Under the pieces are notes generated by a model. The model had not been told where the DNA came from. It ran no database searches and worked only from the letters and a program-made list of their open reading frames with translations. Below are positions 43,519 to 53,367 of a stretch of 64,000 nucleotides of DNA, piece by piece. The position numbers and the translations under genes are program-made. The stretch is taken from contig NZ_QUAJ01000004.1 of assembly GCF_003391055.1 (NCBI RefSeq), positions 62,001-126,000 on the forward strand, written 5' to 3'. The DNA is from Psychrilyobacter piezotolerans. GTDB taxonomy: Bacteria; Fusobacteriota; Fusobacteriia; Fusobacteriales; Fusobacteriaceae. Each line of letters opens with the position of its first letter. Position 1 is the stretch's first letter.

Positions 43519-44101
43519 CCAATATCTCTCCCCAGCTATTCCACCTGTCGAAAGGGTAATGTTCCTCTTCTATAAGTTTATATTCCGTATCTTTGTAATA
43601 ATTCACCAAACTCCTGGAGGTGAAAATTCTGTCCTTGGTAGAGATCAATGAATATTTAAATATCGACGGTATCTCACAATAATTTTCACCGAATTCAGCT
43701 AAGATCTCCCTGTATTTTTTTATAACTTCATCATCTTTAATCTCCAGGATATCCAGCCCTGTATTTTTCATAAACTCCAAATATCTATTTATATCTAAAT
43801 TTTCCAGAGTCCGGTTAAATATCATAGGAGATATTCCATCCCTTCTATGAATGGCTCTTGTACCCCCGTTTATTGCAATTACTTTATTTAAAGATATTTT
43901 TTTTAAATTTCCCAGTTGTTTGGAAGCATTATAAACCCCAAAGGACCAGGCAATAACATCTATCTCCTCATATTTCTCCAAGTCCTCTAAATCTATTTTT
44001 TCATCCAGATCTATAATTTTGACTTCAAAATCATCCCAATCTAAAAATTTAAAGGTCTCCTTGGGGACTCCCCACCCATTAAAAAATAATATTAATTTCA
44101 C
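43508..44101 (-). CDS. bioG: Pimeloyl-ACP methyl ester esterase, BioG type
   Basis: A 197-residue DUF452/BioG-type hydrolase: LILFFNGWGVPKETFKFL at the N-terminus and the nucleophile region VIAWSFGVYNA (Ser in W-S-F-G). It removes the methyl group added by BioC, as BioH does in E. coli. Pairing with an overlapping bioC is the usual fusobacterial and Campylobacter/Haemophilus pattern. The stop overlaps bioC by 11 bp. Confidence 0.9.
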   Translation of the reverse strand: MKLILFFNGWGVPKETFKFLDWDDFEVKIIDLDEKIDLEDLEKYEEIDVIAWSFGVYNASKQLGNLKKISLNKVIAINGGTRAIHRRDGISPMIFNRTLENLDINRYLEFMKNTGLDILEIKDDEVIKKYREILAEFGENYCEIPSIFKYSLISTKDRIFTSRSLVNYYKDTEYKLIEEEHYPFDRWNSWGEILDEF

Positions 44102-44174
44102 CTATGACCTCCTAACGACCTCTGGTCGAATTCAAAACCTTTTCTTTACCACGAATTACAAAAATAAAATCTTT

Positions 44175-45347
44175 TTATTTTTCACATAACTCTAAATTAA
44201 CTTTATTTGTGTTTACCTGCGTTATTCGGATTAAGATTTTTTCTAACCTTTCTATAAACATCATTAATTTTTCCATATCCATATCTGCTGTCAGGGTGAG
44301 TCTTATCCTGGCTGTTCCCTTTGGAACTGTAGGTTCCTTAATTGGATAGACAAGATACCCTTTTTTCCTTAAGATTTCAGACAGCTCTATACATCTTTTA
44401 TTATCTCCAATGATGATGCTTATGATCTGCTCTGTACTTACAGTTTCTATATTTTTTTCCTTTAATTTTTTATAACATAATTTTTTCAATAAATTTAATT
44501 TTTTTCTTTTATGGTCTAAAGACGGCATGTTTTTAAATACATACCTGTTCCAGCTGGTCTGGATAGGAGATGGAGCTGTAGTATAGATAAATTTCCTTCC
44601 CCTGTTTATGATATATGATCTTGCGATGTTATCTAATATCAGTATCCCTCCGTTACTGGAGCCGCCCTTTCCCAATCCCAGCATGATAAAATCTACCTCT
44701 TCTGTTAAAGATTTTGTATGAGCTAGTCCGTAGCCCAAAACACCATATGAATGTGCTTCATCCAGATAGAGCTGGGAATCATATTTATTTTTTAATGAAA
44801 CCATCCTGTCTAAATCAACAATATCTCCATCCATGCTGTAGATACTCTCTGTAATAATCAGAGACCTCTTCCAGGTGTTTCTATATTTTTTTAATTTTTT
44901 CTCCAGGTCCAGATAATCCAAGTGTTTATACCTCACTATCTTAACCCCGGAATTTATAAGACCGTCATAGATACTGGCATGATTATACCTATCGGTAAAG
45001 ATTATATCTCCCTTGGAATAAAAAGTTTCTATGACTGTGGCATTGGCATCATACCCGCTGCCAAAAACTAAAGATTTTTTTTTAAAAACTTCATCGATCT
45101 CATCTTCAAAACACCTGATTTCCCTATGATTCCCTCCTAAAAGTCTGGAACCGCAGCTTCCAAAGGGCATCTTATTGAAATCTAAATTATCTATAAATTT
45201 TTTCTTGAAATTTTTATCTGAATTTAAATCCAGATAATCATTGGAGGAGAAGTCCAAAATATAGCTGTCCTCAACAACTTTCAATTCCCTGTAATTAGAC
45301 TGTCTTTTCAGATCCTCTAACTCCTCTAGAAGTTCCCTATAAAACAT
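44175..45347 (-). CDS. bioF: 8-amino-7-oxononanoate synthase
   Basis: The start at 45347 (MFYRELLEELEDLK) has GCAGGAGC upstream; a longer frame to 45392 is inside bioA. The 390-residue PLP enzyme reads FSSNDYLDL, GSCGSRLLGGN, DEAHSYGVLG and GLGKGGSSNGG (PLP lysine). It condenses pimeloyl-ACP with alanine. It overlaps the end of bioA by 11 bp. bioB and bioD are not in the window. Confidence 0.92.
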   Translation of the reverse strand: MFYRELLEELEDLKRQSNYRELKVVEDSYILDFSSNDYLDLNSDKNFKKKFIDNLDFNKMPFGSCGSRLLGGNHREIRCFEDEIDEVFKKKSLVFGSGYDANATVIETFYSKGDIIFTDRYNHASIYDGLINSGVKIVRYKHLDYLDLEKKLKKYRNTWKRSLIITESIYSMDGDIVDLDRMVSLKNKYDSQLYLDEAHSYGVLGYGLAHTKSLTEEVDFIMLGLGKGGSSNGGILILDNIARSYIINRGRKFIYTTAPSPIQTSWNRYVFKNMPSLDHKRKKLNLLKKLCYKKLKEKNIETVSTEQIISIIIGDNKRCIELSEILRKKGYLVYPIKEPTVPKGTARIRLTLTADMDMEKLMMFIERLEKILIRITQVNTNKVNLELCEK

Positions 45348-46575
45348 CTTTCTGCTCCTGCTCAAACCAGGTTTTGAAGGTTTCAACAACATAATTTAAC
45401 TCGTCGGAAGAGATTATATAGGGGGGCATGATATATGCAAAATTTAAAAATGTTCTATTCCATATTCCTTTTGAAAAACAATATTCCTTAAATCCCTTTA
45501 AAATTTTGTTATCGGTTACCTCTATACATCCGCATCCGCCTATTACTCTGACTTCCTTTATAAGAGGATGATCTATTTCCTTTAATTTCATAAGAGTCGA
45601 CTCTATCTTTTTTATCTTAGACAGATAATCCTCCCTCTGGAAAATTTCAATTGATTTTAACCCTGCTGCACAGGCAAGAGGATTCCCCATAAATGTAGGT
45701 CCATGCATAAAAGCATCTTCTGGAGAATCGGAATAAAATTTATCATATATCTCATCTGTAGCCACTGTCACAGCATGACCTAAGTATCCCCCGGTCAAAG
45801 CCTTTCCCAGGACTATAATGTCCGGAATCAAATCTTCTGAAGCAACAAATAGATCTCCTGTCCGTCCAAATCCTGTGGCTACCTCATCAAAGATAAAGAG
45901 TACACCATATCTATCACAAAGTTTACGGGCATTTTTCAGATACTCCCTGGAATGGATCTTAAATCCACCTGCACCCTGTAAGATAGGTTCCACTATAAAT
46001 CCTGCTATCTCTGCAGAATGTTTTTTCAATATATCTTCTAATTCATCTATATTATCTGGTTCCACATAAAAATTTGCAGGGATATCATCCCCCTTGAAGG
46101 CTTTATGATAATCTGGGTCATCTCCTACCTCCATAGCTTTCCATGTGTCTCCATGGTATGAATCTATAAAAGATATAAACTTTGTCCTCTTTTCTCCACT
46201 ATTATTAAAATATTGAACTGCCATCTTTAGAGCTACTTCCACTCCTACAGACCCGCTGTCGGAAAAAAAGCAATGATTTAAATCGCCGGGTAAAATAGCT
46301 GAAAGCTTTTTACTGAGTTCCATAACAGGCTGATGGACAAGCCCCCCTAGCATGATGTGGGACATCTTATCTATTTGATCTTTTATGGCATTATTTATCT
46401 CTATATTATTATATCCATGAATTGCACACCACCAAGAAGAAACGGTATCTATTAATTTATCACCATCATTGGTATATAAATATACACCTTCTCCCTTTTC
46501 TATTTGGATAGGTGTAGTCATAGTCTTCATCTGTGTATATGGGAACCAAATATTTTCCAATTTGCTTACCTCCAT
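45337..46575 (-). CDS. bioA: Adenosylmethionine-8-amino-7-oxononanoate aminotransferase
   Basis: A 412-residue class III aminotransferase: IWFPYTQMKT at the N-terminus, SWWCAIHGYN and FIFDEVATGFGRTG, and the PLP lysine in VLGKALTGGYLG. It transfers the SAM amino group to KAPA giving DAPA in biotin synthesis. First gene of the bio operon. AGGTAAGC-type site; a terminator of the next unit lies 45 bp upstream. Confidence 0.93.
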   Translation of the reverse strand: MEVSKLENIWFPYTQMKTMTTPIQIEKGEGVYLYTNDGDKLIDTVSSWWCAIHGYNNIEINNAIKDQIDKMSHIMLGGLVHQPVMELSKKLSAILPGDLNHCFFSDSGSVGVEVALKMAVQYFNNSGEKRTKFISFIDSYHGDTWKAMEVGDDPDYHKAFKGDDIPANFYVEPDNIDELEDILKKHSAEIAGFIVEPILQGAGGFKIHSREYLKNARKLCDRYGVLFIFDEVATGFGRTGDLFVASEDLIPDIIVLGKALTGGYLGHAVTVATDEIYDKFYSDSPEDAFMHGPTFMGNPLACAAGLKSIEIFQREDYLSKIKKIESTLMKLKEIDHPLIKEVRVIGGCGCIEVTDNKILKGFKEYCFSKGIWNRTFLNFAYIMPPYIISSDELNYVVETFKTWFEQEQKDVL

Positions 46576-46619
46576 TTAATTTAATTTTATTCCACTAATT
46601 ATATCATGTATAACTAAAT

Positions 46620-46642
46620 AAAAAAAGCAACGTGACGTTGCT
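46620..46642 (-). terminator. Terminator of the EamA transporter gene
   Basis: AGCAACG-TGA-CGTTGCT with a T-run on the minus strand. Confidence 0.8.
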
Positions 46643-46652
46643 CATAAGTAAA

Positions 46653-47519
46653 TTAAATAAAGAAAAGCGACGCTCCTCCTACAGATATAACAGCCCCTAA
46701 AATTTCTATAGGTCTCACTCTTTCCTTGAATATCAGGATACAAAAGGGTATCACCAGGATGGGACTTGTGGATGAAAGGGTGGATACTATCCCTGCACTT
46801 GCATTTTTTAAAGCTATGAGCATTGCTGTGACTCCTACAAAGGGACCAAAAAACGATCCTACCACCAACCACCTAAAAGCTTTTTTATTTTTTATCCCGT
46901 TTTTTATTTCTCCCCATTTTCCCCTGACGGATATGAGGATTATAAAGGCTATTGTTGCTACAATTATTCTAATCTGGGTAGCAGCAATGGGATCATAGGA
47001 TTCCAGTCCTATTTTACTGAAAACCATCCCTAAAGACTGTCCCAAAACTCCACCTATGGCACAGAACATACCTTTTATTGGGAATTTTTCTTTTTTCTCT
47101 CCCTTTCCGTTACCATTAAACATCACCAGGAATATCCCGCCTATAGTAAGGAAAACAGCTGTCCCCTCTTGAAAACTCAGGGTTTCCCCCAGCAGAATCC
47201 ATGCTGAAAGAGCAGTCACCACAGGTACTGTGGTCATTATTAGGGTAGTTATACGAGCTCCTAACAGAACGAAGGATTCAAACATGAACAGATCACCTAA
47301 GAACATCCCTATGAAGCCAGATATTCCTAAAAACGTATATTCTTTTAAACTGGCGTCTGTCGGAAGAGGCAGCCCCCTAACATAAAAAGAGGTAATACTC
47401 AAAAAAATCATTCCCTGTACGAGCCTCACGATATTCACCGTAAGGGAACCTACTTTTTTACCGGCAATCTCAAAGGAGATCGATGCTCCTGCCATGCCCA
47501 ATGCTGCTACTAATGCCAT
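46653..47519 (-). CDS. DMT-superfamily transporter (two EamA domains)
   Basis: A 288-residue protein with about ten hydrophobic segments arranged as two EamA repeats; TVPVVTALSAWILLGETLSF and TSPILVIPFCILIFKERVRP mark the ends of each repeat. EamA proteins export or import amino acids and other metabolites; the substrate is not known. Single gene between the bio operon and the omptin gene. Confidence 0.88.
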   Translation of the reverse strand: MALVAALGMAGASISFEIAGKKVGSLTVNIVRLVQGMIFLSITSFYVRGLPLPTDASLKEYTFLGISGFIGMFLGDLFMFESFVLLGARITTLIMTTVPVVTALSAWILLGETLSFQEGTAVFLTIGGIFLVMFNGNGKGEKKEKFPIKGMFCAIGGVLGQSLGMVFSKIGLESYDPIAATQIRIIVATIAFIILISVRGKWGEIKNGIKNKKAFRWLVVGSFFGPFVGVTAMLIALKNASAGIVSTLSSTSPILVIPFCILIFKERVRPIEILGAVISVGGASLFFI

Positions 47520-47594
47520 TATTTCCCCTAAATATTTAATTCTAATCCCCCCTATAACATATTATCCATCAAATTATATTCTTTGTATGAGTTT

Positions 47595-47652
47595 AAAGTC
47601 AATTTAAAAATATAAAACTTAATTGACTTTTAATTAGTTTTTAGTGTAAAAT
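47595..47652 (+). promoter_or_regulatory. Omptin promoter with a 10-bp inverted repeat
   Basis: AAAGTCAATT at 47595-47604 and AATTGACTTT at 47621-47630 are perfect inverted repeats 16 bp apart. The right arm contains a TTGACT -35 box (47623-47628) with TAAAAT at 47647-47652, 18 bp away. The layout suits an operator over the -35 element. Confidence 0.6.
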
Positions 47653-47720
47653 TAGTAAATGTCGTTATTCCTCGATTGAAGTTTTTATGATATTAATAAA
47701 ATAAAAAGGAGCATTATTTT

Positions 47721-48761
47721 ATGAAATTTATTTCAAAAACACATTTTAATTCTTATGAGCAAATTTTTTCGAAAAAATTTGTTTCAAAACTAAGCTTTCT
47801 CTTAGCTACTTCAGCATTTTTTTTAAGTTATAGTTGTTTTAGTTATTCCATGAGTGCTTTGGATATGTCTAGTACTTTAGTGTCCGTTGAAACAGAAAAA
47901 ACAAAAGTACCTATTTCTTTTACCTTAAGTACAGGTGTTTTAAACGGAGAGTCCCACGAATATGCATATTATCAAACTGGTGAAAAACTGAGTGAACTCA
48001 CTTGGAATTTAGATAATGTTATTATGGTAGGAGGTCAGATATCAGCAGATATCACAAAACGTATAAATTTAAATGCTGGAACATGGGTTAAAGCCACTGC
48101 TCCTTCAACAACCATGAGTGATTATGACTGGACGGACATTAACGATCTCGATCAACGAACTCATTGGTCAGAAACTGAAACAGAGCTAGAAAAAGGCATT
48201 ATGGCAGATATTAATATCAACGGAGTAGTCCTCACTTCAGATATGTGTTCAGTTTCTGCAATAGCTGGTTTTCACTATGATAACTGGAAATGGAACTCTA
48301 TGGATGGAGTCTTTAGCTATCCTAATGGTAGTGGTAGGTTATCAGATGTCATTCCTGGTATGGGTTCCAACGATAGTTCTAGTATCTACGAACAAAAGTT
48401 TTACGCTCCCTATTTAGGATTTGGATTTAATTCAAATTCATCTAAATGGTTATTTAACTCTAGGATTATAGCTACACCATTTGCAAGAGCTGAAAGTATA
48501 GATAAACATGTTTTGAGAAATTATATGTACGAAGATACTTTTAAAGACGTTTTGTATATTTCAGCAGGAGCTTCTTATGCATACCTCTTTACAGATTCTT
48601 TTTCTGTAAGCGTTTCTATTGATTATCAGACGTATGATTCTACAAAAGGTGATGAAAAAATAACCAACTTATCCACAGGAGAGACTTTTGAATTTTCTGA
48701 TATCGCAGGAATATCCCATGAATCTTATATGGTTTCCTTGGGCACAAAGTATAGATTTTAA
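47721..48761 (+). CDS. Omptin-family outer-membrane protease
   Basis: The 346-residue protein aligns by eye with OmpT/Pla along its length: FTLSTGVLNGESHEYAY, LSELTWNLDNVIMVGG, then MSDYDWTD, then IDKHVLRNYMYEDTF, and an outer-membrane C-terminal YMVSLGTKYRF. The four omptin catalytic residues are visible: D-x-D in SDYDW and D-x-H in IDKHV. Omptins are ten-stranded barrels that cut between basic residues at the cell surface and need LPS. The N-terminus is longer than usual, with about 22 residues before the hydrophobic signal core. AGGAGC precedes the ATG. Such proteases are best known from enteric bacteria, so transfer is possible. Confidence 0.9.
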   Translation: MKFISKTHFNSYEQIFSKKFVSKLSFLLATSAFFLSYSCFSYSMSALDMSSTLVSVETEKTKVPISFTLSTGVLNGESHEYAYYQTGEKLSELTWNLDNVIMVGGQISADITKRINLNAGTWVKATAPSTTMSDYDWTDINDLDQRTHWSETETELEKGIMADININGVVLTSDMCSVSAIAGFHYDNWKWNSMDGVFSYPNGSGRLSDVIPGMGSNDSSSIYEQKFYAPYLGFGFNSNSSKWLFNSRIIATPFARAESIDKHVLRNYMYEDTFKDVLYISAGASYAYLFTDSFSVSVSIDYQTYDSTKGDEKITNLSTGETFEFSDIAGISHESYMVSLGTKYRF

Positions 48762-48801
48762 TTATCTTTTATTGAAAAAGACCAACTATAAAATAAACTG
48801 T

Positions 48802-48851
48802 AACCATGAAACTGGACACTTGAAAAAGAGTCTTAGTTTCATGGTTTTTTT
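48802..48851 (+). terminator. Terminator of the omptin gene
   Basis: AACCATGAAACT and AGTTTCATGGTT form a 12-bp stem, followed by TTTTTT. Confidence 0.8.
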
Positions 48852-48890
48852 GATACAATTTTTTAATAAGAGTTTAAAGGGGTGGATTAA

Positions 48891-49115
48891 ATGTCTAAAA
48901 AAAGATTTTCAGATATAGAAGTGACTAAATTATCTAAAAATAAAAATATTTCTAAAGTTTCAAATAAAGCTATTACATATACTTTTGAATTTAAAAAGTA
49001 ATTTATTGATGAGTGCAGAATAGGAAAGCTTTTAAAGATAATGGTGAACTGGGTTTAATTGATTCTAGAAAAACATCTTCTGGAGGATCTATGAAAAGAG
49101 AGTTAACAGTTATAT
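48891..49115 (+). pseudogene. Decayed IS3-family transposase OrfA
   Basis: The frame MSKKRFSDIEVTKLSKNKN through AITYTFEFKK meets a stop at codon 37. The coding trace then resumes in another frame as AFKDNGELGLIDSRKTSSGG. Both halves follow the IS150/IS3 OrfA pattern of SKKRF...Y-x-x-FK and K-x-x-G-x-x-GL-x-D-x-RK. The part between them is missing and no OrfB remains, so it is inactive. Confidence 0.7.
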
Positions 49116-49254
49116 TTTATGAAAAATTGCCACGGGACTTGTTTAATACAAACACAAAAGTTTATTCCTTCAGGATGTGTGATTAAGCATAAAGGAAAAT
49201 TAATTTTTAAGTGTATATAAAATTAGTTAAAAGTAAATAGCGGGGTGAGAGCTT
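49116..49254. other. Non-coding rest of the insertion remnant
   Basis: No gene or clear end repeat is seen. It leads to GGGGTGAGAGC before the first DUF523 gene. Confidence 0.4.
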
Positions 49255-50175
49255 ATGGAAAATACTTTAAATGAAAAAATAAAAATTGGAATTTCTGCCT
49301 GTATGTACGGAGCGAAAGTCCGGTATAATTCAAAAGGATTTAATATTTTAGGTTATCTAAAAAGAGAAAAGAATGATTTTCTTTGGACACCAATTTGTCC
49401 GGAAGTTATGTCAGGTTTAAGTGTTCCTAGATCTACTATTAGATTAATAGGAGGAAATGGATTTGATTTTTGGGAGGGTGGGGCACAGGTTAAAAATAGA
49501 TTGGGAAAAAATGTCAGCGGCATGTTAAAAGCAGGAACTTTATCATGCTTTGAAACACTAAAAAGAGTAGATGTTGATGCATACATATTTATGGAAGGAA
49601 GTCCTACTTGTGGTATTTATCGAACTACTTTAAAAAATGAAAGATTCGGAAAACCGCCTGGTATTTTAGGAGCTTTACTTCTAAAGGAACAAATGTTTTT
49701 AATTCCGGCTTTAGATTTACAAAGTCCTTTAAAATGGTGGGATTGGAAGAGAAGACTGGTAGCTTTCACTTGGTTTAAAAAAAAAGATCTCAATACCCTT
49801 TGTGAATTTTTTGAATGTTGGGATATTCTAAAAATCCTCTGCCAAGAAATTGATGAAGAAAGTGCTGAAAATGTAAATAATAGCCTTAAAAATTTCTCTA
49901 ATAAAACCGATCCAAAAAAGTTTAAAGAGATTCAAATAGAGATTTTAAATATTTTAAGAAAACCTTCAGATCCTAAAAAAATTAAAAAATGGTTATGGAA
50001 AAATTATAATCACCTAAAAAAAGTGCATGGTATAGAAGTAAGTCGAATACGCCACCCCGAATATTTAAGGGGAGTAACCCATGTAGCTGAGGAAATACTC
50101 CGAGTAGAATTAGAAGCAAGAAAAATAAAAAAGTGTTTTAGAAGTTCTCCTATTGATTATGCACCTGGAAGATAA
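49255..50175 (+). CDS. DUF523-family protein, paralog 1
   Basis: A 306-residue protein. Residues 8 to about 150 fit DUF523: GISACMYGAKVRYN, TPICPEVMSGL, FMEGSPTCGIY with conserved Cys residues. The C-terminal half (from about 185, with ILRKPSDPKKIKKWLWKNY) is shared with paralog 2 at 54813 but not recognised otherwise. The cysteines suggest metal or thiol chemistry; the function of DUF523 is unknown. Both paralogs are 306 residues and flank the CrtI-AarF-DUF2141 region. Confidence 0.85.
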   Translation: MENTLNEKIKIGISACMYGAKVRYNSKGFNILGYLKREKNDFLWTPICPEVMSGLSVPRSTIRLIGGNGFDFWEGGAQVKNRLGKNVSGMLKAGTLSCFETLKRVDVDAYIFMEGSPTCGIYRTTLKNERFGKPPGILGALLLKEQMFLIPALDLQSPLKWWDWKRRLVAFTWFKKKDLNTLCEFFECWDILKILCQEIDEESAENVNNSLKNFSNKTDPKKFKEIQIEILNILRKPSDPKKIKKWLWKNYNHLKKVHGIEVSRIRHPEYLRGVTHVAEEILRVELEARKIKKCFRSSPIDYAPGR

Positions 50176-50197
50176 GTTATTTATAAATCTACATTCA

Positions 50198-50238
50198 AAA
50201 ACAGCAAGTCGGGTTAATCCACCGACTTGCTGTTTTCT
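50198..50238. terminator. Bidirectional terminator
   Basis: AAAACAGCAAGTCGG-GTTAATC-CACCGACTTGCTGTTTT, a 14-bp stem between convergent genes. Confidence 0.85.
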
Positions 50239-50334
50239 TAATATATTCCAGATATAATACGCTTGGCAGAATTGAAGTTTTAAATCCTGAGGTGGATTTC
50301 ACTTATTTCTCTGCATTTTTTAACCCTTCATATT

Positions 50335-51540
50335 TTAATGAAACTGCTCCAGAAGTATATCGGTAAATCCCCTCACATCTTCCATTAAAACAGCCTGAGG
50401 GTTGCACCTCATGACCATTCCATCCAAATACATGAGGCTTTTTATTACAGGGAACATCCCGCTTCCGAAATCCATCCCAGAGTTTATTCCAAGCTTTATA
50501 GTTTCCATCATCCTCCTGGTAAGACTAACCTGAGAAACCGTGGCATGGGTAAAATCACTGTAAAGATCCATAAACTTCTCCAAGAAAATTCTATAACTGC
50601 TGGAATCAAGGGGTTTTTCAGACATCTTATTTAAATTTTCAGCTGCCTTTGGATAATCATAACGGCTAAGGTAGTAAAAGAACCAAAAGAGCCCCTTTCT
50701 GAGCCTTGGGGAGATAGTGGATAACCCTGCACAGTCTAGAAAATATAGTTTTCCATCATTGCCTAAAATAATATTTCCAGGATGAATGTCCCCGTGAAAG
50801 ATTCCCACATTAAATATATAGAAACTGTGAACTCTGAAAAGCTCCAAGAGATTTTCATAGGTAAGACGTCCTTCTGCTAAAAGATGATCGAAGGTATCCC
50901 CCTCAATATAGTCTGATACAAGGATTCTTTCAGAGGATAACTCCTTGTATACCCGGGGAAAATCCAGGGATTTCAGATCGAAATATTTCAGATTACCATC
51001 TCTTATACTCCTCAATTTTTCCATATCCATATATTCATTGACGAGGTCTAGTTCCCTGCTGGTATAACCTTTTATATTTTCAAGAATCCCACCTGGATCA
51101 AAGATCTTATTAAATTTTGGCCATATCCTGCCTATCATGGAAACTGATCTTTCTATCCTTGAAATATCCCTGAAGAAGGACTCTTTAAAATTACTTCTTA
51201 TAACTTTTATGGCCACTTTTTCTCCACTTTTTAAAGTCCCCCTGTGAACCTGTCCAACAGAAGCCGAGGAAAAAGGTTTTTCATCCCAAGAAGCTAAATT
51301 TTCCAGCACGGCAGTGTTTCCTTCCAAGAGTTCTGATAAAGTCCTCTCCTCAGCAGAAAAACTGTGGGCGTAGAGCTGTGAGAGGTGGGAACACATTTCT
51401 TCTTCTAAAAAATCAATTCTGAGAGCATAGTGTTGGGCTACTTTTACAGCCAGAAGACCCTTTTTTTGAATTTTATAAAGGCTGGGCAGTTTTTTTCCGT
51501 AAAAGGAAAAAATAAGTTTTCCAAATCCAAGACTATTCAT
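50335..51540 (-). CDS. AarF/UbiB-family (ABC1) kinase-like protein
   Basis: A 401-residue ABC1/UbiB atypical kinase: SSASVGQVHRG in place of the Ala-rich loop, VAIKVIR with the ATP lysine, HGDIHPGNIILG catalytic loop, and LYFLDCAGL metal motif. The family KxGQ helix motif reads KVAQ here, with Gly replaced. UbiB/COQ8 proteins help extract or pass quinone and isoprenoid lipids. It overlaps the CrtI-like gene by 4 bp, so it probably acts on the same isoprenoid substrate. It lacks the long C-terminal membrane anchor of E. coli UbiB. Confidence 0.85.
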   Translation of the reverse strand: MNSLGFGKLIFSFYGKKLPSLYKIQKKGLLAVKVAQHYALRIDFLEEEMCSHLSQLYAHSFSAEERTLSELLEGNTAVLENLASWDEKPFSSASVGQVHRGTLKSGEKVAIKVIRSNFKESFFRDISRIERSVSMIGRIWPKFNKIFDPGGILENIKGYTSRELDLVNEYMDMEKLRSIRDGNLKYFDLKSLDFPRVYKELSSERILVSDYIEGDTFDHLLAEGRLTYENLLELFRVHSFYIFNVGIFHGDIHPGNIILGNDGKLYFLDCAGLSTISPRLRKGLFWFFYYLSRYDYPKAAENLNKMSEKPLDSSSYRIFLEKFMDLYSDFTHATVSQVSLTRRMMETIKLGINSGMDFGSGMFPVIKSLMYLDGMVMRCNPQAVLMEDVRGFTDILLEQFH

Positions 51541-53027
51541 AGTCGTTCCTCCTGATTTATTAAATCAGCAGTTATCCTACCAGATTCGTAAATAGTAGGA
51601 AGGCCGCTTCCAGGATGGGTTCCTCCTCCTACTAAATAAAGATTTTTATAACCTTCAAGTTTATTGTGAGGCCTAAATATGAGCATCTGTGATACCTGGT
51701 GTCCCAGGTTGAAGGTAGCTCCTAGAAACACATCTTTTTCCTTCTCCCATTCTTTTGGAGTTATTATTTTTTCTACTTCTATATGACGTGAGACTTCTTT
51801 AAATTCTCCCTTTGTTTCCAAGGCTTGAATGATCTTGTCTCTGAATTTCATCTTTTCTTCTTCCCAGTCTATCCCAGATTTATTATTGGGCACAGGAACG
51901 AGAACATAGAGAGTTGATTTTTCTTTTGGAGCCAAGGTGGAATCTGATACAGAGGCATTTTGAACATAGAATGAAAAATCTTCAGACAGAATCTTCCTTT
52001 TGGTTATATCATCTATATTTGACCTATAATCTTCGGCAAAGATAATATTGTGGTGAGGGATATCGCTGTATATCTTGTCTATTCCCAGATAGAGCATAAA
52101 GGTAGAACATGAATATTTTTTTTTATACAGATTGGAATCGGAATACTTCTTCCTTAGGTTCTCAGGAACGAGTTTAGACATCCCATTGGCAAAATCGGTA
52201 TTCATTATTATATGCTCTCCTTCCACAATGCGGCCATCGGACAACTTTATTCCTACAGCTTTTTTTCCCTCAAAAATTATCTCCTCTACAGGAGAAGAAA
52301 GTTCTATCCTCCCTCCTTCTTCTTTAATAACCTCTGCCATTACTTGGGAAAGCCTATTGAGCCCTCCCTCTACATGGTATATCCCGTCGCTGTGTTCTAG
52401 ATATGGAATTATACTGAATGTTCCTGGAGCCTCCCAGGGGGACATACCTATATATTTAGCTTGAAAAGTAAAAGCAAGCTTCAGCAGGTCATGCTTAAAG
52501 TACTTTTCCAGGGTAGTGTAGAGGGACATATGGGCATCTAAATATGGAAGAGCCTTTAAAAATCTGAGTTTTAGAAAATCCTTCCAGGAACTATAGGGAA
52601 CCTGTAGGCAGGGAATGAGCCTCTTACACTTAATTTCCTCCCTTTTAAGGTAGGAGAGGTAGCCTGAAGATTCTCCCGGAAAGTTTTTTTCAATCTCTGT
52701 TATCATCTTTTCTCTGTGCCTGGAAGACCAGGGATAGAAGGATTTTCCATTGCCAAATTTGAGGCGATACATAGGATTTACTTCTATGAGTTTTACATAG
52801 TCTTCCAGCTTTCGACCCGTCTTCTCAAATATCTCTTCCAGTACACTTTTCATAATAAAAAAGGTAGGGCCCAGATCGAAGGAATAGTCTTCCAGATTTA
52901 TTGGTGAGTTTCTTCCACCAAGGTAAGGTTGTTTTTCAAATATATTTACTTTATATCCCATGGATGCCAGTAACATACCTGCAGAAAGGCCACCGGGGCC
53001 AGCACCAATTATCAACACATCTTTCAT
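51537..53027 (-). CDS. CrtI-like phytoene desaturase-family oxidoreductase
   Basis: A 496-residue FAD enzyme: IIGAGPGGLSAGMLLASMGY, LGGRNSPINLEDYSFDLGPT, and the C-terminal GGGTHPGSGLPTIYESGR, all CrtI landmarks. Family members desaturate, saturate or isomerise long isoprenoids. No phytoene synthase is seen, so carotenoid synthesis is not shown; a menaquinone side chain or another prenyl lipid are options. First gene of a pair with AarF. AGGGAGG precedes the start. Confidence 0.85.
   Translation of the reverse strand: MKDVLIIGAGPGGLSAGMLLASMGYKVNIFEKQPYLGGRNSPINLEDYSFDLGPTFFIMKSVLEEIFEKTGRKLEDYVKLIEVNPMYRLKFGNGKSFYPWSSRHREKMITEIEKNFPGESSGYLSYLKREEIKCKRLIPCLQVPYSSWKDFLKLRFLKALPYLDAHMSLYTTLEKYFKHDLLKLAFTFQAKYIGMSPWEAPGTFSIIPYLEHSDGIYHVEGGLNRLSQVMAEVIKEEGGRIELSSPVEEIIFEGKKAVGIKLSDGRIVEGEHIIMNTDFANGMSKLVPENLRKKYSDSNLYKKKYSCSTFMLYLGIDKIYSDIPHHNIIFAEDYRSNIDDITKRKILSEDFSFYVQNASVSDSTLAPKEKSTLYVLVPVPNNKSGIDWEEEKMKFRDKIIQALETKGEFKEVSRHIEVEKIITPKEWEKEKDVFLGATFNLGHQVSQMLIFRPHNKLEGYKNLYLVGGGTHPGSGLPTIYESGRITADLINQEERL

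Positions 53028-53367
<340 letters not shown>

Noticed and set aside
51537-53027. Carotenoid biosynthesis cluster
   Set aside because: Only one CrtI-like gene is present; no phytoene synthase, cyclase or ketolase was found in the window.
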